Source: a virus. Taken from it: a DNA stretch of 64,000 nucleotides. The notes under the pieces are model-generated. The model was not told the DNA's origin. It saw only the letters and a program-made list of their open reading frames with translations, and did no database searches. The translations under genes were made by a program, and so were the position numbers. Numbering within the stretch: the first letter of the stretch is position 1; every line of letters begins with the position of its first letter. The stretch covers positions 1-64,000 of IMG/VR virus record IMGVR_UViG_3300032287_004273. One strand, written 5' to 3'. Shown piece after piece: positions 49,819 through 57,240 of this stretch.

Positions 49819-50049
49819 ACTAGGCAAAATTTGCCTAGTAACTCAAAAAAAACTCAAAAAATTTCATGACCTCGGCCAAATAAAGAGGTAGGCAATTTTT
49901 GCCTAGTACGTAAAAAAGCAAAAAATTTCATACAGCTCGCCAAATAAGCGCCCCTCCCAACTAGGCAAAATTTGCCTAGTAGATAAAAAGCAAAAAATTA
50001 CCAGCAACCAAGCAAATAAATACCAGGGCAGCTAGGCAATTTTTGCCTA
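49819..50049. repeat. Four iteron-like palindromes at ~71-bp spacing
   Basis: Sites 49819-49839 and 49960-49980 are identical 21-mers, ACTAGGCAAA-A-TTTGCCTAGT, perfect inverted repeats. Sites 49889-49905 (TAGGCAA-TTT-TTGCCTA) and 50032-50049 are close variants. Starts are spaced 70, 71 and ~71 bp. The intervals are also similar: runs of A with GCAAAAAA followed by C-C/G-AAATAA, so the whole unit is a tandem ~71-bp repeat. Iteron-type origins and phage repressor arrays look like this. Confidence 0.9.
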
Positions 50050-50236
50050 CCATTTAGTTATCGCCACCAATATGGTTAGTCACACAATTTCTTTTGTTTC
50101 TATGCTATTATATAGTAACACAAATCTAAACGTGTTTCGGGCAATCAAAGCAAATCAAATCTTATATCAGACAATCAAACAAAAACAAAAACAATTTGGT
50201 GATTTAATTTTTTTTGATTTAAATGCGGCCAGGGGC

Positions 50237-50265
50237 TTGACAACTCCATTTCTTTCTGATTTAAT
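50237..50265 (+). promoter_or_regulatory. Promoter of the AT-hook gene
   Basis: TTGACA (50237-50242), 17 bp, TTTAAT (50260-50265), nine bases to the ATG at 50275. A GGCCAGGGG just upstream is half of the palindrome found in the right-arm modules. Confidence 0.65.
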
Positions 50266-50274
50266 CTCTCCCAT

Positions 50275-50574
50275 ATGAATACCCAATCCTATGCTCAAAC
50301 CGTAAACGAAACTGCAGCAACCAAGCGTGGACGTGGTCGCCCCGCAGGTTCGAACAGTTTTGCAAACGTACAAATCAAACAGTTGCTTACGCTTCTGTCT
50401 GAAGATGCAGTTGTTCCTGTCTCACGTATCTGGTTGCGTGATACATTTGGTGCGATTGCAGAACCCGCACCTGTCATCATCAACACAGCTAACAATACTG
50501 TAGTAGAAAATCAAACAGAAGAAAAAATTCAGTTCCACATCGAAAAATTTGAGGACGCGAATTGTCCTTTTTAA
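50275..50574 (+). CDS. AT-hook DNA-binding protein
   Basis: 99 residues. K-R-G-R-G-R-P-A-G-S (res ~17-26) is a textbook AT-hook that binds the minor groove of AT-rich DNA. A C-terminal part reads V-S-R-I-W-L-R-D-T-F-G-A. It lies next to the palindrome array and upstream of the RuvB-like gene, so it may act there. Could be a regulator or an architectural protein. Confidence 0.65.
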   Translation: MNTQSYAQTVNETAATKRGRGRPAGSNSFANVQIKQLLTLLSEDAVVPVSRIWLRDTFGAIAEPAPVIINTANNTVVENQTEEKIQFHIEKFEDANCPF

Positions 50575-50603
50575 TTGACATTTAAATTCCACCCCTATAT
50601 ATT
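50575..50603 (+). promoter_or_regulatory. Leaderless promoter of the RuvB-like gene
   Basis: TTGACA (50575-50580) overlapping the end of the AT-hook gene, 17 bp, TATATT (50598-50603), seven bases to the ATG at 50611. Confidence 0.78.
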
Positions 50604-50610
50604 TGCTCAC

Positions 50611-51534
50611 ATGTTTGACAACCTCATTGGACAATCCGAAATCAAAGATCAACTAGGCTTCTACTCGAAAGCCTTCCAAAAGACTGGCACTGTACCATTT
50701 ATACTTCTGAATGGTGCTAAAGGTCTGGGCAAGACTGAGTTCCTCAAGGCGTTCAGCAAGACCATCACCAATAGTGATGGCAAGCCGCGCCCTATGCTGG
50801 AACTCAACTCCAGCACCATCAAGAACAATCAAATGTTCTTTGAGCAGATCTTTATGCCCATCGTGCAGGGAAACGAAGTAACTCTTTTCTTCGATGAGTG
50901 TCATGCACTCCCTAACGATCTGGTGATGGCATTCCTGTCCATCCTCAATACAGAACGTACACCTTACAAGGAGTTCAACTGGAGAGAGTATACCTTTACT
51001 TTTGATTTCACTAAGATCTCCATGATCTTTGCAACTACCGAGTTAGATAAACTATTTCCTCCTCTTAAGGATCGGCTGACTGTTCTTGATTTCAAACCAT
51101 ATAATCAAAATGAGTTAGCCGCAATCATCAAGGGTCGCTTGCCAGATGTAGAGTTTGAAGATGGATTGGTTGAGGAGATTGCCACCACCACCAGAGGTAA
51201 TGCACGTGATGCTGTAAAGCGTGCAAAGCAAATCGAATTGTACTGCGAGACCAACAATTCTAATTTGTTTCTTAAGGATGAGTGGAATGATCTTCGTAAA
51301 GTGCTTGGCATCAAACCTTTGGGGTTATCTAATACAGAGGTGCAAGTGCTTGAGATTCTTAACGCTAGAGGGCCATCCACCTTACAAACTATCGCAGCAG
51401 TGACTGGCATGAGTCGTACTGCAATCCAGAAGGATGCTGAACTGTATCTCCTACAGCGTGGACTCATGAAGATCAATGGTGTTCGCGAGCTTACCAGATT
51501 AGGTGCAGACCTAATCAAACAAATGTCAGAGTAG
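50611..51534 (+). CDS. RuvB-like AAA+ ATPase with C-terminal winged helix
   Basis: 307 residues. Walker A G35-A-K-G-L-G-K-T42, Walker B F-F-D-E (93-96) with C-H following, sensor-1 F-A-T-T-E, and K-D-R-L arginine-finger region. The C-terminal ~75 residues form a winged helix (LSNTEVQVLEILNARGPSTL, S-R-T-A-I-Q-K-D-A-E-L-Y) as in RuvB, but the domain is clamp-loader sized and RuvA-contact parts are unclear. Likely Holliday-junction branch migration or loading of a replication factor. Starts at ATG 50611 because of the promoter spacing. Confidence 0.7.
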   Translation: MFDNLIGQSEIKDQLGFYSKAFQKTGTVPFILLNGAKGLGKTEFLKAFSKTITNSDGKPRPMLELNSSTIKNNQMFFEQIFMPIVQGNEVTLFFDECHALPNDLVMAFLSILNTERTPYKEFNWREYTFTFDFTKISMIFATTELDKLFPPLKDRLTVLDFKPYNQNELAAIIKGRLPDVEFEDGLVEEIATTTRGNARDAVKRAKQIELYCETNNSNLFLKDEWNDLRKVLGIKPLGLSNTEVQVLEILNARGPSTLQTIAAVTGMSRTAIQKDAELYLLQRGLMKINGVRELTRLGADLIKQMSE

Positions 51535-51549
51535 AGAGTAGTCAAACAG

Positions 51550-51580
51550 CCCCCCTTCGAGTGAAGGGGGGTAACTCTTT
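51550..51580 (+). terminator. Rho-independent terminator
   Basis: Stem CCCCCCTTC / GAAGGGGGG with loop GAGT (51550-51571), followed by TAACTCTTTT. Ends the RuvB-like unit. Confidence 0.85.
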
Positions 51581-51683
51581 TATGGCCAAACCTCAATATA
51601 TCTTTAGACACTTCAGCATAAGGAAGTCAAGAACTATTTTGTTTCATTGCTTGTATAATCCGAAGACATTAAGAATCACAGCT

Positions 51684-51845
51684 ATGAGTGCATTCAACTT
51701 TGACAGTGGAGTGGGGGAAGAATGCGACTACAGCAAGTTCACCGACGAAGAGTTGAACTACACGCTCGCGTGGTTAGAACTCATGCTCGAAACAAAGCTA
51801 TGGGAAGAGCAAGATGAGTTAGAGAAGGGTAAGGAAGAAGAATAG
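51684..51845 (+). CDS. Small acidic protein
   Basis: 53 residues from ATG 51684 (MSAFNFDSGVGEECDY); longer starts upstream are ahead of a TATAAT at ~51652 and rejected. The C-terminus is a strongly acidic helix. Last plus-strand gene; unrecognised. Confidence 0.4.
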   Translation: MSAFNFDSGVGEECDYSKFTDEELNYTLAWLELMLETKLWEEQDELEKGKEEE

Positions 51846-51905
51846 TCAAGAGTAAAAATTAACAAAAATTATTTCAAATAAGACGAAATAAGTAGGCAAA
51901 AACTG

Positions 51906-51965
51906 CCAGGGGGAGCCCTGGTCACAAAAGACTACACCCCACCCTTTCGGGTGAGGTGTTTTTTA
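51906..51965. terminator. Palindrome plus bidirectional terminator between convergent genes
   Basis: CCAGGGGGAGCCCTGG (51906-51921) resembles the right-arm palindrome; the hairpin CACCC-TTTC-GGGTG (51940-51953) extended by flanking bases is followed by a T-run. It separates the plus-strand genes from the leftward block. Confidence 0.75.
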
Positions 51966-51981
51966 TTGGGGGGAAATTTAT

Positions 51982-52041
51982 TTACTTTTTATTTTTGGTT
52001 GCGAGTGCGAAGACAACTAGTAGAACAATTAAGATTTGCAT
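51982..52041 (-). CDS. 19-residue membrane microprotein
   Basis: Encodes MQILIVLLVVFALATKNKK. One hydrophobic helix with a Lys tail; its ATG overlaps the end of the SprT-like gene by about a dozen bases. Similar tiny hydrophobic peptides ending KK occur at 62905 and perhaps 63650, so it may be real although short. Confidence 0.4.
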   Translation of the reverse strand: MQILIVLLVVFALATKNKK

Positions 52042-52592
52042 TTGCTGGGGGCATATGGTTCTCCTGTTTCTAGGTTGATGAGGACAACGTCGTCGATGTG
52101 ACCTCCGTCTTTTACGTTCTTAGCATAGACATCGATCATAAGACTTGGTGTTATATGTCTTGCGTATACATAGATCTTGCCACTCGCAACGTTTCTGATT
52201 GCCCACTTGGCACCTTTTGGTACGCAGAGCCACTTGCTACTGCTATAGCATCTCTCTACTGGTATTCCCAGCTTCCTCATCCAAGACTTCCAAGTAGGCC
52301 CATGTCCCCAACCCTTGTTGACTTCCCAATCTAAAGCGTGTGCCCATTCGTGTAGAATAGTTTCTTTTGCTTTTTGTAAGAAGTTCGGGCTGTTCTTGTT
52401 TATGTGTATTATGTGGGTGGAAAGCTCGATTCGTTTTGTCTTTCCATTATTAGATCTCCAAGCCCTGCCCATTACAGTCCTCAGTCTTTTGTTCCATTTG
52501 ATTTCCCACCCTTCTAGGATGGGATACTGGAGCTTGATCTGAGCAGAGATTTCTTTGAACAATGTATTTACTTCGGCAATCATATTAGTCAT
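52029..52592 (-). CDS. SprT-like zinc metalloprotease
   Basis: 187 residues from ATG 52592 (upstream TTG rejected). I-L-H-E-W-A-H-A-L-D-W holds the H-E-x-x-H site, and G-H-G-P-T-W-K the downstream His of SprT/Spartan-type proteases. Cysteines for a C-terminal zinc ribbon are sparse, only R-C-Y...L-C-V. SprT-type proteins cut DNA-protein crosslinks or remodel DNA-bound proteins. Confidence 0.7.
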   Translation of the reverse strand: MTNMIAEVNTLFKEISAQIKLQYPILEGWEIKWNKRLRTVMGRAWRSNNGKTKRIELSTHIIHINKNSPNFLQKAKETILHEWAHALDWEVNKGWGHGPTWKSWMRKLGIPVERCYSSSKWLCVPKGAKWAIRNVASGKIYVYARHITPSLMIDVYAKNVKDGGHIDDVVLINLETGEPYAPSKCKS

Positions 52593-52602
52593 CGTCTCTA
52601 AA

Positions 52603-52809
52603 TTATTCTTCGTCAAATTCTTTTTCTCCTAGTGGTTCAGAGTCAATCGAAAAGAAAACTTCGTCTTTGTAAAGATAGTCTCCCTCACCACTAGCAATGT
52701 GAATGCCAGTTACATTGTGAAAGTTATCATATACTTCCACGATTACATGGGAGTCAAGTTGATCGGCAGTCATGCGACCTAAGTCTTTTATTAGTTGTCT
52801 GTATGTCAT
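52603..52809 (-). CDS. Hypothetical protein
   Basis: 68 residues from ATG 52809. Begins MTYRQLIKDLGRMTADQLDS and is followed by H-V-I-V-E-V-Y-D-N-F; a small phage alpha/beta protein of a recognisable style with no function. Lies 20 bases downstream of tRNA-Arg and its stop is 10 bp before the SprT-like start. Confidence 0.5.
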   Translation of the reverse strand: MTYRQLIKDLGRMTADQLDSHVIVEVYDNFHNVTGIHIASGEGDYLYKDEVFFSIDSEPLGEKEFDEE

Positions 52810-52828
52810 ATTTTTTAGCAATTTAAAG

Positions 52829-52905
52829 TGGCGTACCCAGCAGGGTTCGAACCTGCGACCAACGGATTAGAAATCCGTTGCTCTATCCAACTGAGCTATG
52901 GGTAC
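52829..52905 (-). tRNA. tRNA-Arg (TCT)
   Basis: 77-nt cloverleaf with CCA encoded: acceptor GTACCCA/TGGGTAC, anticodon arm CGGATTTCTAATCCG with TCT, T arm CAGGTTCGAACCCTG. Its 5' base immediately follows the stop codon of the upstream gene. Confidence 0.94.
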
Positions 52906-53253
52906 TTAAAGACAAGGGTGGAAAGCAAGATCTACATCCTTGCGGTGATATTCTTCAGATAGAATGCGCTTTGTCAAGACAATTTCCACCTTGCCAAATG
53001 GATAAACATATATCTCACCATAAGTGCCAGCGCCCATATCGAAATCTGGATAATGCTCCTGTAACAAATGTTCAATTTCATCTTGATAGATTGGAGCAAC
53101 TTCTTTACTGGAAACGAGTTTGTCCCCAAGCGCAAAGTACACGCAGGAATCAAACCAATGAGTACAGGAATCCTCAGAAGTCCAGTGATAGATTGCGTAC
53201 TTTAGATCACGACTCTTTAGAACCTCAACAAGATCAAGCAATGTCTTTTCCAT
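52906..53253 (-). CDS. Hypothetical protein
   Basis: 115 residues from ATG 53253 (a GTG at 53262 is an alternative). N-terminal helix EKTLLDLVEVLKSRD, then Y-H-W-T-S-E-D-S-C-T-H-W-F-D. Unrecognised. Own promoter module; its stop codon abuts tRNA-Arg, so the tRNA should be cut from this transcript. Confidence 0.55.
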   Translation of the reverse strand: MEKTLLDLVEVLKSRDLKYAIYHWTSEDSCTHWFDSCVYFALGDKLVSSKEVAPIYQDEIEHLLQEHYPDFDMGAGTYGEIYVYPFGKVEIVLTKRILSEEYHRKDVDLAFHPCL

Positions 53254-53262
53254 ATGCGTCAC

Positions 53263-53359
53263 ATCATAAACAATCTTAGCGAGAAGGCAACATTTATTTC
53301 AAAAATATTTACGCACTTGTGCGTAATAACACTTGACAGGGAGCCAGGGCTACCCCTGG
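53263..53359 (-). promoter_or_regulatory. Right-arm module B (promoter + hairpin + palindrome)
   Basis: On the minus strand: palindrome CCAGGGGTAGCCCTGG (53344-53359), hairpin TTACGCAC/GTGCGTAA (53309-53326), -35 TTGCCT (53285-53290), 16 bp, -10 TATGAT (53263-53268), nine bases to ATG 53253. Confidence 0.85.
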
Positions 53360-53382
53360 GGCGTAACCACCTCATTCTGAGG

Positions 53383-53468
53383 TGGTAGCTAGGGCGGGAC
53401 TCGAACCCGCACGCCCTACTGGGCAACAGATTTTAAGTCTGTTGTGTCTGCCATTTCACCACCTAGCC
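53383..53468 (-). tRNA. tRNA-Leu (TAA)
   Basis: 86-nt class II tRNA: anticodon arm CAGACTTAAAATCTG with TAA, variable arm, T loop TTCGAGT, encoded CCA. Its 3' end overlaps a hairpin ACCACC...GGTGGT (53366-53386). Confidence 0.94.
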
Positions 53469-53483
53469 GAAAGAAAAAGAAAG

Positions 53484-53556
53484 TGGGGACGGAGGGATTT
53501 GAACCCCCAACCAAGCGATTATGAGTCGCCTGCTCTGACCATTGAGCTACATCCCC
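53484..53556 (-). tRNA. tRNA-Met (CAT), elongator-type
   Basis: 73-nt cloverleaf: acceptor GGGGATG/CGTCCCC, anticodon arm CGACTCATAATCG with CAT, T loop TTCAAAT. No CCA encoded. A CAT anticodon could also read Ile if lysidinylated; the stem does not decide. Confidence 0.9.
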
Positions 53557-53562
53557 GAAAGC

Positions 53563-53949
53563 TTACAATTCAAAAGCGAGAATGTTATCTGATGGAAGAA
53601 AGTTCAACTCTGCCTCACCTTCATATAAGGAATATCCTAGCACAGTCAAAGCAAAGACGCAAGCATTATCGTAAGAAAAATCTCGAAAGGAATGGATCTC
53701 TACACCATCATCTTTGTCCACAATGTAGTAGTCTTTAATCTCATCAGATAAAGATTTAGGTTCTACACGAAAGCCCAAATGTGTAAGGGCTTGTTCTTCA
53801 GGTGTTTGCGGTGATTCTTTATCAATCATTACTTGTTCCTGAAAGGAAGTGTCATCTTCGATTAGTGTATACGGTTGGTGCATATTTATTTCTTTAACAT
53901 TAAGCATATTACGACGAGGGTTACGATTAGAGCATCCATAATTAGACAT
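53563..53949 (-). CDS. Hypothetical protein
   Basis: 128 residues; ATG 53949 overlaps the stop of the upstream gene, with a later in-frame Met also possible (MHQPYTLIED). C-terminal D-K-D-D-G-V-E-I-H-S-F-R-D-F-S-Y-D-N-A-C-V-F-A-L-T-V-L. Unrecognised. Confidence 0.5.
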   Translation of the reverse strand: MSNYGCSNRNPRRNMLNVKEINMHQPYTLIEDDTSFQEQVMIDKESPQTPEEQALTHLGFRVEPKSLSDEIKDYYIVDKDDGVEIHSFRDFSYDNACVFALTVLGYSLYEGEAELNFLPSDNILAFEL

Positions 53950-54637
53950 GAATTACAAAGCCCGAATTATCTTTTTTTGCTGGCCCCTTGGCACGCAGTC
54001 CCACGATTGTATTCTTTGGATCAAGGAAGCGAAGATCGTTTTCATCTCCGTCAATGACTTTGAAACCTTCGTGTTCTGTTGGCAAGGGTTGATCTTTTTT
54101 AGTGGAGAAAACAAAGGCTGAATTGTTTCCTTTTGCTAAAGCTGCGAAAGCTTTAACTTGAGACACTTTAGTCTCTGCGCGTGAGAAAGTCAAGTGGTAA
54201 TTTGAAATTGTCAAGTCCAAACGATCAAACAATTTTGTGTAATCATAGAACTGCACACCAGAAAAATGCTGGAAAATGTTTTTGCCCTTGTGGATAATGT
54301 CTTCCCATCTGACATCGGAAGTTAAGTTGAGACGAAACACAGCTTGCAAACTTTTCTTTGCGGCTGATTTGATTCCTGTCTCAATTTCTTTGATTAAATT
54401 ATCCATGAACAAAGCTTGTTCCTCAAAGAAGCTTTTTGTTTTTTCGATTCGCTGTGGCTGAACCATGACACCCATGCCAGCCAAGTTAAGGCATGAATCT
54501 GTGCAACCTTTAGATCTGCCTTGGCAAACTTCATAACCGCTAATGTTAGCGGGTGCAAAGTGAATGCCAAAGGTTTCGTATCCGAAGGATCTGCCCTTGA
54601 GCGTTTTGTAATTAGCAACGGTGAGTAATTTTTGCAT
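53942..54637 (-). CDS. Gp88-like phage protein with cysteine cluster
   Basis: 231 residues. F-A-P-A-N-I-S-G-Y-E-V-C-x6-G-C-x3-C-L-N-x-A-G-M-G (res ~27-56) fits the Gp88 family of phage proteins, whose cysteines may bind a metal or cluster. The rest includes F-R-L-N-L-T-S-D-V-R-W-E and Y-D-Y-T-K. Function unknown in the family. Starts leaderless from module C. Confidence 0.7.
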   Translation of the reverse strand: MQKLLTVANYKTLKGRSFGYETFGIHFAPANISGYEVCQGRSKGCTDSCLNLAGMGVMVQPQRIEKTKSFFEEQALFMDNLIKEIETGIKSAAKKSLQAVFRLNLTSDVRWEDIIHKGKNIFQHFSGVQFYDYTKLFDRLDLTISNYHLTFSRAETKVSQVKAFAALAKGNNSAFVFSTKKDQPLPTEHEGFKVIDGDENDLRFLDPKNTIVGLRAKGPAKKDNSGFVIHV

Positions 54638-54643
54638 GGGTGA

Positions 54644-54742
54644 AGAATATCATGAGCAAGGGGTGGTGCAACAATTATTTCGCAAAATATTTACGCCTTT
54701 AGGCGTAATAGTTCTTGACATCCCAGCCAGGGCTACCCCTGG
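54644..54742 (-). promoter_or_regulatory. Right-arm module C
   Basis: Minus strand: palindrome (54727-54742), hairpin TTACGCC/GGCGTAA (54691-54708), -35 TTGCAC (54666-54671), 16 bp, -10 TATTCT (54644-54649), six bases to ATG 54637. Confidence 0.88.
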
Positions 54743-54935
54743 CCCCCACCCGATGGGTGGGGGTCAGCTTCCCGATAGCGTTGGTTGTCAGTTAAACAAA
54801 CCAAAAAAAGCAAACCAACAATCTATTTGGAAGAGAAAGTAACTGGCCCCCACCCCACTGGGTGGGGGTCAGCTTCCCGATAGTTTAGCTCGCTGAGATC
54901 CCCTCAGAAAACGCGAGCATCATCTATTTGGAAGA
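54741..54935. repeat. Tandem ~95-nt structured repeats with a variable stem
   Basis: Copy A 54741-54834 and copy B 54845-54935 share a GGCCCCCACCC...GGGTGGGGG hairpin, TCAGCTTCCCGATAG, and a terminal ATCTATTTGGAAGA. The centre differs in sequence but in each copy forms a stem: GTTGGTT/AACCAAC (780-786 with 813-819) in A, and GCTCGC/GCGAGC (888-893 with 913-918) in B. Conserved flanks with changed but paired stems suggest an RNA element. Copy B reaches into the end of the next gene. Confidence 0.65.
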
Positions 54936-55207
54936 ATGGAATTGTCCAAGATTCTGTCAAGGTAGAACATTCCGAAGTGTGGTTGCTCCACCTTACCGTT
55001 CTTTGCTACTATGTAGAGAGTGACAGCTTCAGGTGGGCAATGGTTAGTTCCACCTTTTGATCCTTTCTTTACGCCAGTACGAACAGTGTAGGTGTTTGTT
55101 TCACCTTTCTTGTTATGGTACTTGATCGAAAAGAACTTTCCGTTTGTTGTTGCGATAATGCGTTTGCCGATCATATGTGGTGCTGGTTCGAGTGTGTTAT
55201 TATTCAT
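54920..55207 (-). CDS. Hypothetical beta-rich protein
   Basis: 95 residues from ATG 55207. M-I-G-K-R-I-I-A-T-T-N-G-K-F-F-S-I-K-Y and R-T-G-V-K-K-G-S-K-G-G have the strand-and-basic-loop look of small nucleic-acid binders. Coupled (4 bp) to the upstream acidic-tail gene; an upstream Met series is inside that gene and rejected. Confidence 0.5.
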   Translation of the reverse strand: MNNNTLEPAPHMIGKRIIATTNGKFFSIKYHNKKGETNTYTVRTGVKKGSKGGTNHCPPEAVTLYIVAKNGKVEQPHFGMFYLDRILDNSILPNR

Positions 55208-55211
55208 ATAA

Positions 55212-55490
55212 TTATCGTGAAAGATCAACTTGATTGCCATCCTCATCTTCGTCGTCGAAGTCTTCGTCCTCGTCGTCCCAAACAACATCTGGTTCTGTGG
55301 TGTTCATTGCAATGGTAGCGAGCAGATGATCGTAGTCTCCGCTTTGCGCTTCTTTTAGAACCGCACGAACTTCTTCTTGTGACCAACCTTGGCGAAGCGC
55401 GTTGCTTCTCCATGTACCCATAATTGCAAATGCGTTGCCGTCGAGGCCGACCAGTTCCATCTTAACTTTCTTGGTTTTTGTGTTTTGCAT
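55212..55490 (-). CDS. Conserved-type small protein with acidic tail
   Basis: 92 residues: V-G-L-D-G-N-A-F-A-I-M-G-T-W-R-S-N-A-L-R-Q-G-W, then G-D-Y-D-H-L-L-A-T, typical of a phage/bacterial small-protein family of unknown role, followed by a D/E-rich C-terminal tail (DDEDEDFDDEDEDG). First of a two-gene unit with 54920. No clear leaderless promoter was found upstream. Confidence 0.6.
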   Translation of the reverse strand: MQNTKTKKVKMELVGLDGNAFAIMGTWRSNALRQGWSQEEVRAVLKEAQSGDYDHLLATIAMNTTEPDVVWDDEDEDFDDEDEDGNQVDLSR

Positions 55491-55580
55491 ATCGCTTGTA
55501 TTGTTTTTTGCTTGGTTGTACGACTCGCAACATTCTGTTGCCCCATCGTAAAGTTTTTTGATAGGTTACCCCATCGACAA

Positions 55581-55823
55581 TCAGTTTTTGCTTTTTGGAG
55601 TCCATACTCTCAACATATCCTCATCCTTCATGATGTCAATCCCAAATCCCAATGTTTGGAAAGTTTTCTGCAAAGTGTATGCTTGCAACTCAAGAATCTT
55701 TTTCATCTCGTTTGATGTCATAGCTTCACCGACAGCTTCCTGCGTAGCCCTGTGGAATGCGTAAAGCATTTCACAAAACTGATTTACCAATGGGGTCAAC
55801 TCTTTGATGGCGTCTTTGTTCAT
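55581..55823 (-). CDS. Hypothetical helical protein
   Basis: 80 residues, all-helical (KELTPLVNQFCEMLYAFHRA). Unrecognised. Leaderless start from module D. The next gene (55490) lies 90 bases downstream. Confidence 0.55.
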   Translation of the reverse strand: MNKDAIKELTPLVNQFCEMLYAFHRATQEAVGEAMTSNEMKKILELQAYTLQKTFQTLGFGIDIMKDEDMLRVWTPKSKN

Positions 55824-55829
55824 GTGGGT

Positions 55830-55946
55830 ATCATATACAGAGCAACCGAATGCGCAACATTTATTTCAAAAATATTTACGTCCTTGGACGTAATAGTTAT
55901 TGACAGCCCAGCCAGGGGTGGCCCTGGACCCCCGCCTTTCGGCGGG
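55830..55946 (-). promoter_or_regulatory. Right-arm module D
   Basis: GC hairpin CCCGCC/GGCGGG (55931-55946), palindrome variant CCAGGGGTGGCCCTGG (55912-55927), TTACGTCC/GGACGTAA hairpin (55876-55893), -35 TTGCGC (55852-55857), 16 bp, -10 TATGAT (55830-55835), six bases to ATG 55823. Confidence 0.9.
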
Positions 55947-55964
55947 AGACCATTCGTATGGAAA

Positions 55965-56270
55965 TTAATGTGCGACTACTTCTGCTTCGTCGATTTCTAT
56001 GCAGAACTCTCCGCCGCCAAGGGAGAATTCAAACTTATTGCCTGTAAGGGAAACTTCTTGAGGAAGCCTGCGATCTGTTTTATGGTTAAGCAGAACGCTG
56101 TGATCCATCCCATCTTTCCACCTTTCGAGGTGAACATTGGTGGGAACGAAGTGAGTGATGTTATGCCAGAGGATCAATCTTTCTTTCTTTTTGATTGCTC
56201 TCTTGACTCGCTCAACGTGAGCGTGTTTGACTTTGATCGTGATGTTGGTGTTTCCAATGTTTGTTTGCAT
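55965..56270 (-). CDS. Hypothetical beta-rich protein
   Basis: 101 residues (I-T-I-K-V-K-H-A-H-V-E-R-V-K-R-A-I-K-K-K), beta-sandwich-like and basic in its first half, acidic at its end. Unrecognised. Confidence 0.5.
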   Translation of the reverse strand: MQTNIGNTNITIKVKHAHVERVKRAIKKKERLILWHNITHFVPTNVHLERWKDGMDHSVLLNHKTDRRLPQEVSLTGNKFEFSLGGGEFCIEIDEAEVVAH

Positions 56271-56276
56271 GTGAGA

Positions 56277-56394
56277 AGCATAGCAAAAGCTCTCATGCGT
56301 GCAACAATTTTAATTAAAAAAAATTACGCACCTGTGCGCAATAGTTGTTGACAGAAAAGCCAGGGGTAGCCCTGGCCCCCCGCATAGCGGGGGG
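56277..56394 (-). promoter_or_regulatory. Right-arm module E
   Basis: Hairpin CCCCCGC/GCGGGGG region (56377-56394), palindrome (56360-56375), TTGCGCAC/GTGCGTAA hairpin with an eight-T tract on the minus strand, -35 TTGCAC (56299-56304), 16 bp, -10 TATGCT (56277-56282), six bases to ATG 56270. Confidence 0.92.
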
Positions 56395-56432
56395 TGGGTT
56401 GGGAGCGGTGTTACCCGCTCCCCCCGAAGGGC

Positions 56433-57203
56433 TTACGCTTCAGCGCCTGCAAGCTCTTCAACGTCAATCAGTTGGGGCTCAATGATTGATGCGTGACCCG
56501 CAATCGAATCGAAGATTGATTGCATGACCATCGTGCGAGCGGGGAGCTTGGTCAGGTCGGAGCCTTTCAGGTTCTCCGTCACAGAGTTGTACAGGTTCCA
56601 CAAGGTGGGCGTGTTGAACTCAGGGTGACGGGGAGCCTTGAACTCTTGCGTGACGGCGAACACATCGCGAGCGGGAAGCGCCTTAGCTTCAGCGAGTTGA
56701 ACTGAAAGCTCGCACGCACGATCAAAACCGATTTCGGTGTTCTGATACCGATTGATTCGGGTTTCCATATCCGTCCAATGCGAGAGAAGGCGACCGATGC
56801 CCTCAGACAAAACGCGAGGAATGTCGCGAATGATGTTGACGGTGTGACGGCGAGCCAGCTTCACATCGCTGGAAAAGCACAGGTTCTCGCATACGATCAT
56901 GCGGTTGCCAATGCACATACTAGCAGCGAATGACTTGTCGTGCGCGTTACGCAATCCCAAGACGAGCTTGCGCGAATCGCTATTGATATCGGGGCCAGTG
57001 ATCTGGAACCCGCCGAAGTACCGTTGACCGAAACGGCCCAGAGCGTGCTTTTCTTCGGTGACGCTGTAGCCTGCGCGATCCAAAGCGGAAAGCGTTTCTT
57101 CCACAAGGAAGGAATGGCTGATTGGGGTGAAGCTGTCCGTGCCATCTGGGGTACGGACGGTTGCGAGTTCTTCACGGGAGACGAGGTTCTTTGCAATGAT
57201 CAT
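56433..57203 (-). CDS. DUF932-type protein
   Basis: 256 residues; L-V-E-E-T-L-S-A-L-D-R-A-G-Y, G-L-R-N-A-H-D-K-S, and L-W-N-L-Y-N-S-V-T-E fit the DUF932 family common on phages and plasmids. GC-rich codons compared with neighbours. Function unknown, possibly linked to replication or anti-defence. The transcript should have a leader of ~30 nt, unlike its neighbours. Confidence 0.65.
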   Translation of the reverse strand: MIIAKNLVSREELATVRTPDGTDSFTPISHSFLVEETLSALDRAGYSVTEEKHALGRFGQRYFGGFQITGPDINSDSRKLVLGLRNAHDKSFAASMCIGNRMIVCENLCFSSDVKLARRHTVNIIRDIPRVLSEGIGRLLSHWTDMETRINRYQNTEIGFDRACELSVQLAEAKALPARDVFAVTQEFKAPRHPEFNTPTLWNLYNSVTENLKGSDLTKLPARTMVMQSIFDSIAGHASIIEPQLIDVEELAGAEA

Positions 57204-57240
57204 ATGTTTGATTAGGTTTAATGGTTAACTGACAGAAGAG

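Larger units (their letters stand above)
49717..50274. other. 558-bp non-coding region holding the repeat array
   Basis: No gene is supported on either strand. It contains four regularly spaced palindromes (49819-50049) and a promoter for the gene at 50275. Candidate replication origin or operator region. Confidence 0.6.

Noticed and set aside
52878-53738. Plus-strand frames over 52878-53279 and 53382-53738
   Set aside because: They are antisense to tRNA-Arg, tRNA-Leu, tRNA-Met and to well-placed minus-strand genes.
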